From assembly GCA_934631025.1 (NCBI GenBank), contig CAKTXR010000046.1:1-23314 (forward strand): a stretch of DNA of 23,314 bases, read 5' to 3'. The position numbers were made by a program, and so were the translations under genes. The stretch is from an uncultured Clostridia bacterium (lineage in GTDB: Bacteria; Bacillota; Clostridia; Christensenellales; Aristaeellaceae). Below, piece after piece: positions 14,904 through 22,205 of this stretch; the stretch's first letter is position 1, and the number at the start of each line of letters is the position of its first letter. A model generated the notes under the pieces. That model did not search any database and was not told the DNA's origin. It saw only the letters and a list, made by a program, of their open reading frames with translations.

Positions 14904-17114
14904 TTACGCCTCCTTGCTCATATTATCGGCAGCGGACGTCTCGTCGTCCGTCCACATGCCATAGGGAACGTTCATCAGCTCAAGCGGCCCTTCGTAAACG
15001 CCCGTGAGATACATGTCGGCGGTTTCATCGCTGTTTACAAGCGCCGTCTGATCGTCAACCGTGACATAGATCTCCGTGCCGAAGAGCGGCTCCGCGCCGG
15101 GCGGCACAGTCTCGCCGTTCGTGCTCTCGCGCTTCATTATAATATCGTAGGTGAAGCGCCGCGTCGACGTGCCCTGCATTTTCAGCTCGGTATAGCGCTC
15201 ACCGGCCAGGAAGCCCTCCGTGGGCAGCACGGTCACGCGCTCGCCGGTCCTGAGCACGAGATATTTAACGCCGCTCTTCATGAGCTGACGCATCGTCGCG
15301 CCGCCGATCGTCCAGCGATAGGCGTAGCCGTCCTGAATCCCCTCGTCGATCTGCGCATCCAGTATCATGGTGTCGTTGGGCGCGCCCTCGACCGCCGCGG
15401 CCTGCTCGACGGGCAGCAGATTGCCTTCCTCGTCGTATTGCAGCGTCGGCCAGACGGCCAGAGACATCTTGAACACCGGCTGATAATCCTCGCCGAACTC
15501 AAAGCCGTCGGCGCTGTCCAGTGTCAGCTCGAGCGCCATTTCCTCGCCGTCCAGATTGAGGATGTGCATGGGTTCCGCTTCCGCTTCAACAGTCACCTTG
15601 TCGTAGCCGGGTCCGGTCTTGCCGCTGCCGCTGGAATGGGGCTGATAGGGCTTGTCGTCTCCCCCGCCGCCACCGCCGCCGCCGCTCGAAATGCGCTCGA
15701 GCTTGACCTCGTCGGGATAGATGGACACGTTGCCGGCCAGATCGCGCACCTGAATTTTGCCGGCCACGATGATGTTGTCGGTCTTGCTGCCCTTGTAGGT
15801 GAACGGCTCCTCGGGCGTGAGCGCCGTCCAGGTCTCGCCGCCGTCGATGGATACCGCGTCCACGCCGCTCTGTTCGTCGGTCGCGGTGATTTCCATCTTA
15901 TAGCTCTCGTCGGTCATGGTGTTGACCATGATTTCCGGCGCGGTCATGTCAACCATAATGTCATAGTTCTCGGAGGAAGCCGCAACGTCGCCCAGATCGT
16001 CCAATATCACGAAGCGCAGCGTGTAGGCGCCGTCGGCCGCGGCTTCATAAAGCCCGCCGTCAATCAGCTCGATGCGCTTGCCGTACTCGACGACGGCATA
16101 CTCCCAGTATTCCTCACCCTCCGGAATGCCGCTCAGCTTGAACACAGGCATGACGTTCAGCCACTTTTCCGCGACATAGTTGTCCGACTCGACGGTCAGC
16201 TGAACGGGCACGGGCGTAGGCTCTTCGGTCGGCTCAGTGGTCGGCTCGCTCGACGGCTCGGCGCTGGGTTCGCTCGACGGTTCCGCAGTGGGCTCGTCTG
16301 ACGGCTCTGCGGTCGGCTCGTCCGAAGGCGCCGCGGTAGGCTCGTCAGTCGGCTCGCTCGACGGCTCTGCGGTCGGCTCATCAGTCGGTTCGCTTGACGG
16401 CTCTGCGGTAGGCTCGGCAGTGGGTTCCACTGTCGGTTCGGCAGTCGGCTCTTCCTCAAGCTCGATCCAGACGCGGAAATCGACGATCTGCTCGGGATCG
16501 TCCGGATTCTGGTCATCGCCGGCGATCTCCTCAATGCGGACGATCTTTTTGTCCGCCTGTTCGATCACGCGGTCATCCATCATAAAGGTGAAGCGCTCGA
16601 TTTCGCGGCGGCGGATTTCCTTGATTTCCAGCTTGTCCCTGTCGTTACACAACACGACTTCGTGCTTATTTTCCGCCTGAGCTTCCTCGTCGCGCCGGAG
16701 CAGCTCGTGAATCACGTCGTCCAGCCTGCCGCTGAAGATCGTGGCATTGCCTTCCTCATAGAACCACGCGTCCTGCTTCCACGCGCTCTCCCAGTTGATG
16801 GGTTCAGCCGCCGGCTCGGCCGTTTCGGTCGGCGCAGACTCCGGCGTCGCCGTAACCGCCGGTTCGGGCATCGGTGTTTCGACTGCGGGGGTGGGCGTCT
16901 CCGCCGCGGGAGTCTGCGTTTCAACTGCAGGGGTCGGCGTTGCATCGACAGAATCCGACGCTTCAGGAGCTGGCGTATTTTCGCCGCCTTCAGCGCTGTT
17001 GCCGCCCTGATCGGTTATTTCGGTTTGAACGGAAGGGGTTTCATCCTCTGCATACGCGAGAATGGGCGTCAGCAAAACGCAGAACGCCATAAATCCGCAT
17101 AGCCATCGTTTCAT
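14904..17114 (-). CDS. Secreted Pro/Thr/Glu-repeat surface protein with Ig-like segment
   Basis: The product is 736 residues and starts with a signal peptide (KRWLCGFMAFCVLLTPILAYA). It continues with a Pro/Thr/Ala/Glu-rich linker (about 47-105), a compact charged region (108-220), then a long TAEPSSEPTDEP-type repeat (221-303), which reads as an extended stalk. Residues 305-475 form one or two beta-sandwich segments of the Ig-like kind (VDMTAPEIMV, GVDAVSIDGGETWTAL). An eight-glycine run follows near 478-485 and a C-terminal domain without recognised family (505-736). No LPXTG motif, membrane helix or cell-wall-binding repeat is visible, so anchoring is unknown. The start at 17114 is preferred to the GTG at 17129 because GAGGAG lies 7 bases upstream. 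It is the first gene of the operon. Confidence 0.82.
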   Translation of the reverse strand: MKRWLCGFMAFCVLLTPILAYAEDETPSVQTEITDQGGNSAEGGENTPAPEASDSVDATPTPAVETQTPAAETPTPAVETPMPEPAVTATPESAPTETAEPAAEPINWESAWKQDAWFYEEGNATIFSGRLDDVIHELLRRDEEAQAENKHEVVLCNDRDKLEIKEIRRREIERFTFMMDDRVIEQADKKIVRIEEIAGDDQNPDDPEQIVDFRVWIELEEEPTAEPTVEPTAEPTAEPSSEPTDEPTAEPSSEPTDEPTAAPSDEPTAEPSDEPTAEPSSEPSAEPSSEPTTEPTEEPTPVPVQLTVESDNYVAEKWLNVMPVFKLSGIPEGEEYWEYAVVEYGKRIELIDGGLYEAAADGAYTLRFVILDDLGDVAASSENYDIMVDMTAPEIMVNTMTDESYKMEITATDEQSGVDAVSIDGGETWTALTPEEPFTYKGSKTDNIIVAGKIQVRDLAGNVSIYPDEVKLERISSGGGGGGGGDDKPYQPHSSGSGKTGPGYDKVTVEAEAEPMHILNLDGEEMALELTLDSADGFEFGEDYQPVFKMSLAVWPTLQYDEEGNLLPVEQAAAVEGAPNDTMILDAQIDEGIQDGYAYRWTIGGATMRQLMKSGVKYLVLRTGERVTVLPTEGFLAGERYTELKMQGTSTRRFTYDIIMKRESTNGETVPPGAEPLFGTEIYVTVDDQTALVNSDETADMYLTGVYEGPLELMNVPYGMWTDDETSAADNMSKEA
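16206..16454 (-). repeat. Low-complexity tandem repeat coding the Pro/Thr/Ser/Glu stalk
   Basis: About 83 codons encode a quasi-periodic series of EPT, EPS and AEP units in 12-base steps and longer 24-36 base blocks. Close DNA copies (a GGCTCGCTCGACGG-type unit recurs on the + strand) make it liable to slippage and length variation between strains. Six-frame reading gives long open frames on the other strand that are artefacts of this composition. Confidence 0.85.
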
Positions 17115-17323
17115 TTTTCTGCTCCTCACATCCAGTTTCTGTTTATTAGACAGTCAAAGCAAGGAATTGGTTTCAAAGTTTTTCAAAATAACGCTATTTT
17201 TCCAATCCGAAAGCGGAAAACGGACGGTCAACGACTGATTTCCGGAGGATTTTCCTATTTTATGCGCACTTTTGCGCTGTAAAAGCCGCCTTCCGAGACA
17301 CTGATCTCAAATGTTACCTTTTT

Positions 17324-17361
17324 AGACTTTGGTCTGTTTTGAATATAATAGACCAAGGTCT
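17324..17361. promoter_or_regulatory. Palindrome pair, copy A
   Basis: Two 12-base dyads, AGACTTTGGTCT (17324-17335) and AGACCAAGGTCT (17350-17361), have centres 26 bp apart. A TATAAT word lies directly before the second. The two dyads can also pair with each other. There is no T-run on either side suitable for termination. The same arrangement recurs at 21204-21241, which suggests a binding site or a small dispersed repeat. Confidence 0.65.
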
Positions 17362-17440
17362 GTTGCGTATCATAGAAACTTAGCGAACCGGCATCTTGTG
17401 GAAGCGGGCGCATCCTGATATAATAAGGAAATGAATGATT

Positions 17441-17473
17441 CAAAATAAAAGAGCCGCCCTGCGCGGGCAGCTC
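17441..17473 (-). terminator. Terminator after hsp20
   Basis: On the minus strand, GAGCTGCCC (17473-17465) pairs with GGGCGGCTC (17459-17451) over 9 bp with one wobble around a 5-base loop, followed by TTTTATTTTG. It begins 9 bases after the hsp20 stop. Confidence 0.88.
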
Positions 17474-17482
17474 CGTTCCAGC

Positions 17483-17914
17483 CTACTGGATTTCGATGCG
17501 GCGGTTCATTTTGTTCTCTTTGTGGATCTTGGGCAGAATCAGCCGGAGAACGCCGTCTCTGTATTCGGCTGTGATGTTGTCCTCATCGATCTGTGTCAGC
17601 GTAAAGGAACGCTGAGCGCTCCCGCTGCGGCGTTCGTTGTAGACGTATGCGCCCCTGGCTGCGTCGTTCATTTCGCTGCCTTCGCAGCCGATGGTCAGCA
17701 CGCCCTCGTCCACGTCGACGTGAATCTGATCGCGCGTGCAGCCGGGCAGCTCGGCCTCGACCAGAAAATGATCGCCCTCGTCGCGCACGTCGACGCGAAA
17801 CGCTTCGGCCCACGGCTCGCGGCTTCCAGACGCGCGCCAGAAAAAATTGTCGTTCCAGAGGTCACTCTCGGGACGGCGCGCAACGCTTCGGCAGTAATAC
17901 GGAATCATTGCCAT
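17483..17914 (-). CDS. Small heat-shock protein, Hsp20/alpha-crystallin family
   Basis: The 143-residue protein is a holdase chaperone that binds unfolding proteins as large oligomers. The alpha-crystallin domain spans about 38-140: FRVDVRDEGDHFLVEAELPG, the DQIHVDVDEGVLTI strand, QRSFTL and the GVLRLILPK motif. The C-terminal tail has RIEIQ, an IxI-like anchoring motif. The start at 17914 follows AAGGAGG by about 8 bases; the frame opens further upstream to 18037, across the divergent gene start, and is rejected. No CIRCE operator was found. A perfect palindrome CCGCCATGGCGG (17938-17949) lies in the leader. A weak promoter, TTGAAA (17980-17975) with TAAGAC 16 bp on (17958-17953), is possible. 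It is a single-gene unit. Confidence 0.94.
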   Translation of the reverse strand: MAMIPYYCRSVARRPESDLWNDNFFWRASGSREPWAEAFRVDVRDEGDHFLVEAELPGCTRDQIHVDVDEGVLTIGCEGSEMNDAARGAYVYNERRSGSAQRSFTLTQIDEDNITAEYRDGVLRLILPKIHKENKMNRRIEIQ

Positions 17915-18035
17915 AAAATCCCCCTCCTTTTCGCGGCCCGCCATGGCGGACGGTCTTAGTCTGCCCCGCCGCCGTTTCAAGCCGCGCGCCAATTTCAGGC
18001 GATGAACGCCGTTTATGAAAGGATATGACTTCACC

Positions 18036-19235
18036 ATGACCGATCGGCTCTACTACGATCAGAGCTACCTGAAGGAATTCGACGCGACCGTCGCCGCCGT
18101 TCATCCTCATGGCGAAAAATGGGCGGTTTCGCTCGATCGCTCCGCATTTTATCCCACCTCCGGCGGCCAGCCGTTTGATACCGGCACGCTGAACGCCGCG
18201 CGCGTGAGCGACGTTTTTGTCGACAACGACGGCGAGGTCTGGCATATCGTCGACGCGCCGCTGTCCGTCGGCGATGCGGTTCACGGACAGATCGACTGGG
18301 CGCGCCGCTTCGATCATATGCAGCAGCACGCCGGCGAGCACATGATCGCGGGCGCAGTCTGGCGGCAATTCCACGGCTCAACCATAGGGCTTCATCTGGG
18401 TACGGACTGCTCGACGATCGACGTGACCATGCCGGACGGCGAAACGCACTTGACCGACGCGCAGATCCGCGCGCTGGAGGACGACGTAAACGGCCAGATT
18501 CAGCGCGATGTGCCCATCCGCTGCTGGTTTCCGAGCGCCGACGAGCTGAAAACGCTGCCGCTGCGCAAGCCGCCCACGGTTCACGAACACATCCGCGTCG
18601 TGGCCATCGGCGACTGCGAAATGGTGGCCTGCGGCGGCACGCATCCCTCCTCGGCCGGCCAGATCGCGCTGGTCAAGATCATCGGCGCGCACCCCAGCAA
18701 GGGCAAGCTGCGGCTGAGCTTTCTGTGCGGCAACCGCGCCGTCATGGACTATCGCGCGCGCTACGACGTGTGCGAGCGCGCCGCCGGACTGCTCTCCGCG
18801 CAGAGCGGCCAGATTCCGGACGGCATCGACCGAATGACGAAGCAGATCGCTTCTCTCGAACGCGAGCTGGACAAACTGCGCCGCGAGAGCGCAATGACGC
18901 GCCTGAACGCGCTGGCCGATCAGGCCGTCGAGGAAAACGGCTATAAATTGATCGCCGCGCGGCTCGATCCGCTGCCCATGGACGCGCTGCGCCGCCTGGC
19001 CTCCGAGCTGATCGAGCGTGAACGCTGTGTCGTGCTGCTTTCCGTGCCGAAGGATGGCGGCGACACGCTGCTCTTTGCCCGCAGCGCTTCCGTCGACGCG
19101 GACATGAGCGCCCTGCTGCGGCAGACCGTCGCGGAAATCGGCGGCAAGGGCGGCGGCCGGAGCGATTTTGCACAGGGCAGCTCGCCGAGCGAAAACGCTG
19201 TTTTGCACGCCGCCGCGATTCTGCGCACAAAATAG
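18036..19235 (+). CDS. Alanyl-tRNA editing protein, AlaX-L type with DHHA1 domain
   Basis: This free-standing trans-editing enzyme hydrolyses Ser- or Gly-tRNA(Ala) made in error by alanyl-tRNA synthetase. The 399-residue length and layout match the AlaX-L class. An N-terminal AlaRS-like barrel with FYPTSGGQPFDTG comes first. The zinc site follows, with HMQQH (His94, His98) and CGGTH (Cys199, His203). A predicted coiled-coil linker (about 255-295) leads to a C-terminal DHHA1 domain with the glycine-rich GGKGGGRSDFAQG near 370. The start at 18036 is preferred over 18015 because AAAGGA lies 12 bases upstream and the earlier ATG lacks a site. It is divergent from hsp20 (121 bases) and followed by nadE after 57 bases with no terminator, so the two may be cotranscribed. 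Confidence 0.93.
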   Translation: MTDRLYYDQSYLKEFDATVAAVHPHGEKWAVSLDRSAFYPTSGGQPFDTGTLNAARVSDVFVDNDGEVWHIVDAPLSVGDAVHGQIDWARRFDHMQQHAGEHMIAGAVWRQFHGSTIGLHLGTDCSTIDVTMPDGETHLTDAQIRALEDDVNGQIQRDVPIRCWFPSADELKTLPLRKPPTVHEHIRVVAIGDCEMVACGGTHPSSAGQIALVKIIGAHPSKGKLRLSFLCGNRAVMDYRARYDVCERAAGLLSAQSGQIPDGIDRMTKQIASLERELDKLRRESAMTRLNALADQAVEENGYKLIAARLDPLPMDALRRLASELIERERCVVLLSVPKDGGDTLLFARSASVDADMSALLRQTVAEIGGKGGGRSDFAQGSSPSENAVLHAAAILRTK

Positions 19236-19292
19236 ACGTAGACGTATATGATATGTAGCTTTTCCCCACCATTGCAAAGGAGGATCAGTTTT

Positions 19293-21197
19293 ATGAAGGA
19301 TGGATTCATCAGCGTCGCCGTCGGCACGCCGCAGATCCACGTCGCTGACTGCGATTACAACGCGCAGTCCATCATCGCCCTCATGCGCGAGGCCGCCGGA
19401 AAAGGCGTTAAGCTGCTCGCGCTGCCCGAGCTGTGCGTCACCGGCTATACCTGCGCCGATCTCTTCCTGCAAAACACGCTCATCGACGCGGCGGCCGCCA
19501 GCCTTGAAAAAATCATCGCCGAAAGCGCGGATATGGACATGCTGATCATGGTCGGCCTGCCCGTCTCCGATCACGGCCGGCTGTATAACTGCGTCGCCGC
19601 CGTCAAGAGCGGCGCGCTGCTGGCGCTCATCCCCAAGCGCTTCATTCCGAACTATTCGGTCTATTACGAGGTGCGCCACTTCACCGCCGGGCCTGCCGAA
19701 GCGCAGAGGATGCGCTTTCTGGGCCGCGACGTGCCGTTCGGCGCGAATATTCTGCTTGAGTGCAATCAGCTGCCCGCCTTCCGCGTCGCCGCCGAGATCT
19801 GCGAGGATCTGTGGGTGCCCGCGTCGCCATCCATCGCTCACGCCATGGCCGGCGCGACCATCATCTGCAATGCGTCCGCCAGCGACGACACCGTCGGCAA
19901 GGCCGATTACCGCCGCCAGCTGGTGAGCAGCCAGTCGGCCAAGCTGATCTGCGGCTATCTCTACGCCGACGCAGGCATGGGCGAATCCAGTCAGGACATG
20001 GTGTATTCCGGCCAGAATATGATTTGTGAAAACGGCGTGCTGCTGGCCGAATCGACGCGTTTCTCCACCGGCCTGACCGTCAGCGAAATAGACGTTGGTC
20101 TCATCGAGAGCGAGCGCCGCCGCATGAACAGCTTTGTGTCCGGAGAAACCGAAAAACATACCGAAGTCTGTTTCGACATGACGCTGACCGATACGGCATT
20201 GACGCGCTTTATCGACCCCATGCCCTTCGTACCTTCTGACCGCGCCCAGCGCGACCGCCGCTGTGAGGAAATCCTTGCAATTCAGTCGCAGGGCCTGATG
20301 CAGCGCCTGCGCCACGTCCACGCAAAGACGGCGGTCATCGGCGTTTCGGGCGGGCTGGATTCCACGCTGGCGCTGCTGGTCACCGCCCGGGCGTTCCGCG
20401 CGCTGAATCTCGACCCGAAGGGCATTTACGCCATCACGATGCCCTGCTACGGCACGACGCGCCGCACGCGCTCGAATGCCGAAACGCTCAGCGAGCGGCT
20501 GGGCCTGCGCTTTATGGAAATCCCGATCGGACAGGCGGTCGAGCAGCACTTTAGGGACATCGGTCAGGACATGGACACGCACGACGTGACCTACGAAAAC
20601 GGTCAGGCGCGCGAGCGCACGCAGGTGCTGATGGACATGGCCAACAAAAACGGCGGTCTGGTCATCGGCACGGGCGATCTGTCCGAGCTGGCGTTGGGCT
20701 GGGCGACCTACAACGGCGATCATATGTCGATGTACGGCGTGAACGTGTCCGTGCCCAAGACGCTGGTGCGCTATCTCGTCGATTACGAAGCCGAGACCAC
20801 GCCCGATCCCGAGCTGCGCGCCGTGCTCAAGGACATCCTCGACACGCCGGTCAGCCCCGAGCTGCTGCCGCCCGTGGACGGCGACATCGCCCAGAAAACC
20901 GAGGATCTGGTCGGCCCGTACGAGCTGCACGATTTCTTCCTGTACAATCTGCTGCGCCGCGCCTATCCGCCGGAAAAGGTGCTGCGTCTGGCGCTGATCG
21001 CCTTTGACGGACGCTATGACGAAGCTGTCATCCGCTCGTGGCTCAAGGTGTTCTGCCGCCGCTTCTTCAATCAGCAGTTCAAGCGCAGCTGCCTGCCCGA
21101 CGGCCCCAAGGTCGGCTCGGTCACGCTGTCGCCGCGCGGCGATCTGCGCATGCCTTCCGACGCGAGCAGCGCGCTCTGGCTGAAAATGTTCCAGTAA
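19293..21197 (+). CDS. nadE: Glutamine-dependent NAD(+) synthetase
   Basis: The 634-residue enzyme amidates nicotinic acid adenine dinucleotide to NAD using ammonia released from glutamine. The N-terminal nitrilase-type glutaminase domain (1-270) has the triad Glu46 (LPELCVTGY), Lys115 (IPKRFIPN) and Cys170 (EICEDLW). The C-terminal synthetase domain contains the ATP pyrophosphatase loop SGGLDS at 352-357, the GTGDLSELALGW segment and the C-terminal SxxSLPDGPKVG-like region (SCLPDGPKVGSVTLSPRGDLRMPSD). The long glutaminase-fused form is the usual one in Clostridia. The start at 19293 has AGGAGG 9 bases upstream; the longer frame from 19248 is not supported. The Nudix gene follows 73 bases later, across the second palindrome pair. 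Confidence 0.97.
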   Translation: MKDGFISVAVGTPQIHVADCDYNAQSIIALMREAAGKGVKLLALPELCVTGYTCADLFLQNTLIDAAAASLEKIIAESADMDMLIMVGLPVSDHGRLYNCVAAVKSGALLALIPKRFIPNYSVYYEVRHFTAGPAEAQRMRFLGRDVPFGANILLECNQLPAFRVAAEICEDLWVPASPSIAHAMAGATIICNASASDDTVGKADYRRQLVSSQSAKLICGYLYADAGMGESSQDMVYSGQNMICENGVLLAESTRFSTGLTVSEIDVGLIESERRRMNSFVSGETEKHTEVCFDMTLTDTALTRFIDPMPFVPSDRAQRDRRCEEILAIQSQGLMQRLRHVHAKTAVIGVSGGLDSTLALLVTARAFRALNLDPKGIYAITMPCYGTTRRTRSNAETLSERLGLRFMEIPIGQAVEQHFRDIGQDMDTHDVTYENGQARERTQVLMDMANKNGGLVIGTGDLSELALGWATYNGDHMSMYGVNVSVPKTLVRYLVDYEAETTPDPELRAVLKDILDTPVSPELLPPVDGDIAQKTEDLVGPYELHDFFLYNLLRRAYPPEKVLRLALIAFDGRYDEAVIRSWLKVFCRRFFNQQFKRSCLPDGPKVGSVTLSPRGDLRMPSDASSALWLKMFQ

Positions 21198-21203
21198 TGT
21201 TTG

Positions 21204-21247
21204 TGACCTTGGTCTGTAATTCAAATTTCAGACCAAGATCTGTTTTT
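21204..21247 (+). terminator. Palindrome pair, copy B; possible nadE terminator
   Basis: The dyads TGACCTTGGTCT (21204-21215) and AGACCAAGATCT (21230-21241) have centres 26 bp apart, as in copy A at 17324-17361. Arms 21205-21216 and 21229-21240 can form a 12-bp stem with one mismatch over a 12-base AT-rich loop, followed by TGTTTTTAAT, which would terminate nadE. Since copy A lacks the T-run, a shared operator or repeat function is equally possible. Confidence 0.55.
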
Positions 21248-21270
21248 AATTCATCAAAGCGGAGGATTGC

Positions 21271-21756
21271 ATGGACATTTCATTTCAGACGGCGAACGGC
21301 AAATTCAACGACCGCGTATGCGGAATGATTATATCGGATGGCAAAATTCTGGCTATGCACGATCAGCGCTCGCCTTACTATTATTTGCCCGGCGGGCGCG
21401 TGCAGATCGGCGAGACCTACGAAGAAGCCGTCGTGCGCGAACTGCGCGAAGAGCTGGGCATTGAGGCATCCATCATCCGGCCGCTGTGGCTCAATCAGGG
21501 ATTTTTTACCGAGGATGTGGATCATCTGCGCTATCACGAGCTGTGCCTGTACTTCCTGATGGACGTATCAAAGACCGATCTTTTCTCACGCGGAGAAGCG
21601 TTTACCTGCACGGATGCGGAAAACGGCAGGCCATTGCGCTTTGAGTGGCTGTCGTTCGAACGCCTGAAGGACGAATACTTCTATCCGCTCTTTCTGAAAG
21701 AGAAGATTTTCGATCTGCCGGATGCGCTGACGCTGATCACCAATCGCGAAGAATAA
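21271..21756 (+). CDS. Nudix hydrolase
   Basis: The 161-residue protein carries a complete Nudix box, GX5EX7REUXEEXGU, at residues 42-64 (GRVQIGETYEEAVVRELREE then LGI), so it should hydrolyse a nucleoside diphosphate linked to another group with a divalent metal. The substrate cannot be derived from the box; the neighbouring nadE invites a link to NAD-related metabolites, but this is speculation. There is no winged-helix domain, so it is not an NrtR-type regulator. GGAGG lies 5 bases before the ATG. Just after its stop the chromosome gives way to prophage-derived sequence on the opposite strand. Confidence 0.92.
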   Translation: MDISFQTANGKFNDRVCGMIISDGKILAMHDQRSPYYYLPGGRVQIGETYEEAVVRELREELGIEASIIRPLWLNQGFFTEDVDHLRYHELCLYFLMDVSKTDLFSRGEAFTCTDAENGRPLRFEWLSFERLKDEYFYPLFLKEKIFDLPDALTLITNREE

Positions 21757-21891
21757 ACGCCAAAAGTGCATCTCAAAGAACGCCGCGTCCTTGTATGGGG
21801 TGATTTCCGCGTGCATTGCGTCGAGCAGCGCGGTTACGACCGCGTCGTCCGTCCCGTCGGGGAGCAATGCCTTCATCTGGTCTCGGGTCAT
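21586..21891 (-). pseudogene. Truncated phage gene, scaffold-protein-like N-terminus
   Basis: A leftward gene begins at 21891 with a strong AAGGAGG site 9 bases upstream. It encodes MTRDQMKALLPDGTDDAVVT followed by a Lys/Asp-rich helix. This is reminiscent of the N-termini of tailed-phage scaffold (GP20-like) proteins, which follow the minor head gene in many Firmicutes phages; the assignment is weak. After about 42 codons (near 21765) the frame enters the antisense of the Nudix gene and ends at 21586 in meaningless sequence. The natural gene is therefore cut off here, probably by a deletion that also removed the rest of the head genes. Confidence 0.5.
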
Positions 21892-22177
21892 GGGTCTATC
21901 CCTCCTTACGGCAGTTTTACGCCTTGCCGGGCAAATAGGGCATGCAAAAGGCCACCCCACGTCGGTGAAGCGGCCTAAATGCCGGATAAAAGGCCCCGCC
22001 TGGTCCGCATAGCATGGCCATAGGCGCGCGGGGCGCTGAAAGGGACAAAGAGCCGTTAGAACAGGGCAGGAAACGAACACGAAAAAACTGCCCTCATCCG
22101 CCACAGCTCAGCCGGTGAAAGGAGAAACCGGCCCGGCGTGCTGTCTCGCCGCCTGTCCCGGGGTATGTCTGGGTATG
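21892..22177. other. Phage intergenic region with hairpins, no clear gene
   Basis: No frame with a ribosome binding site is seen on either strand in these roughly 290 bases. On the minus strand, a hairpin GCCCCGC (22034-22028) / GCGGGGC (21999-21993) is followed by CTTTTAT and could terminate a transcript. GGGCAG-type arms (22064-22069 and 22088-22093) and GCCGGT/ACCGGC arms further upstream also pair. The hairpin at 21946-21975 lies 55 bases before the scaffold-like start. The region may be a residual leader or what is left after small-gene loss. Confidence 0.5.
21946..21975 (-). terminator. Phage hairpin 1, terminator-like
   Basis: On the minus strand, GGCCGCTTCAC (21975-21965) pairs with GTGGGGTGGCC (21960-21950) over 11 positions, three of them G-T, around a 4-base loop, followed by TTTTGC. 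It is a diverged relative of the hairpins at 22183 and 22347. Confidence 0.6.
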
Positions 22178-22205
22178 GAAAGGCCGCCCCACATCATGGA
22201 GCGGC
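22178..22205 (-). terminator. Phage hairpin 2, terminator-like
   Basis: On the minus strand, GCCGCTCCAT (22205-22196) pairs with GTGGGGCGGC (22192-22183), loop GAT, followed by CTTTCC. It begins directly after the stop codon of the 34-residue peptide gene. It shares GGCCTGAGCCGC and GTGGGGCGGC with hairpin 3. Confidence 0.65.

Larger units (their letters stand above)
17130..17482. other. AT-richer intergenic region with palindrome pair
   Basis: This stretch of about 350 bases separates hsp20 from the transport operon and is clearly richer in A and T than its surroundings. It holds the hsp20 terminator (17441-17473), the palindrome pair at 17324-17361, and several -10-like TATAAT words on the + strand (17344-17349 and 17419-17424). 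The second has TTGTGG 17 bp upstream, but no gene follows on that strand. The promoter of the leftward operon must lie here. A TTGACT box occurs on the minus strand near 17150, but the -10 candidates around it are poor, so I do not place it. A 62-codon leftward frame from 17443 lacks a ribosome binding site and is not accepted. Confidence 0.6.

Noticed and set aside
16206..16454. CRISPR-like array
   Set aside because: The repeats are short, coding, quasi-periodic without unique spacers, and translate into a Pro/Thr/Ser/Glu stalk.
17255..17443. 62-codon leftward frame upstream of the transport operon
   Set aside because: It starts with TTG without a ribosome binding site, begins in the T-run of the hsp20 terminator and contains the palindrome pair. 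The C-terminal part looks protein-like, so it is kept in mind but not called.
17915..18035. CIRCE or similar heat-shock operator for hsp20
   Set aside because: No TTAGCACTC-N9-GAGTGCTAA or recognisable variant; only a short GC palindrome and a weak promoter-like pair are seen.
18378..21224. 948-codon leftward frame opposite alaX and nadE
   Set aside because: Both sense genes have intact catalytic motifs and ribosome binding sites. The opposite frame is low in family signatures, rich in His, Gln and Arg, and is a GC-codon artefact.
21271..21756. Nudix protein next to nadE as an NrtR-type NAD regulator
   Set aside because: The protein is only 161 residues and has a complete hydrolase box but no C-terminal winged-helix domain.
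21892..22104. N-terminal extension of the truncated scaffold-like frame
   Set aside because: The extension lies in hairpin-rich noncoding sequence, while AAGGAGG is placed for the ATG at 21891.
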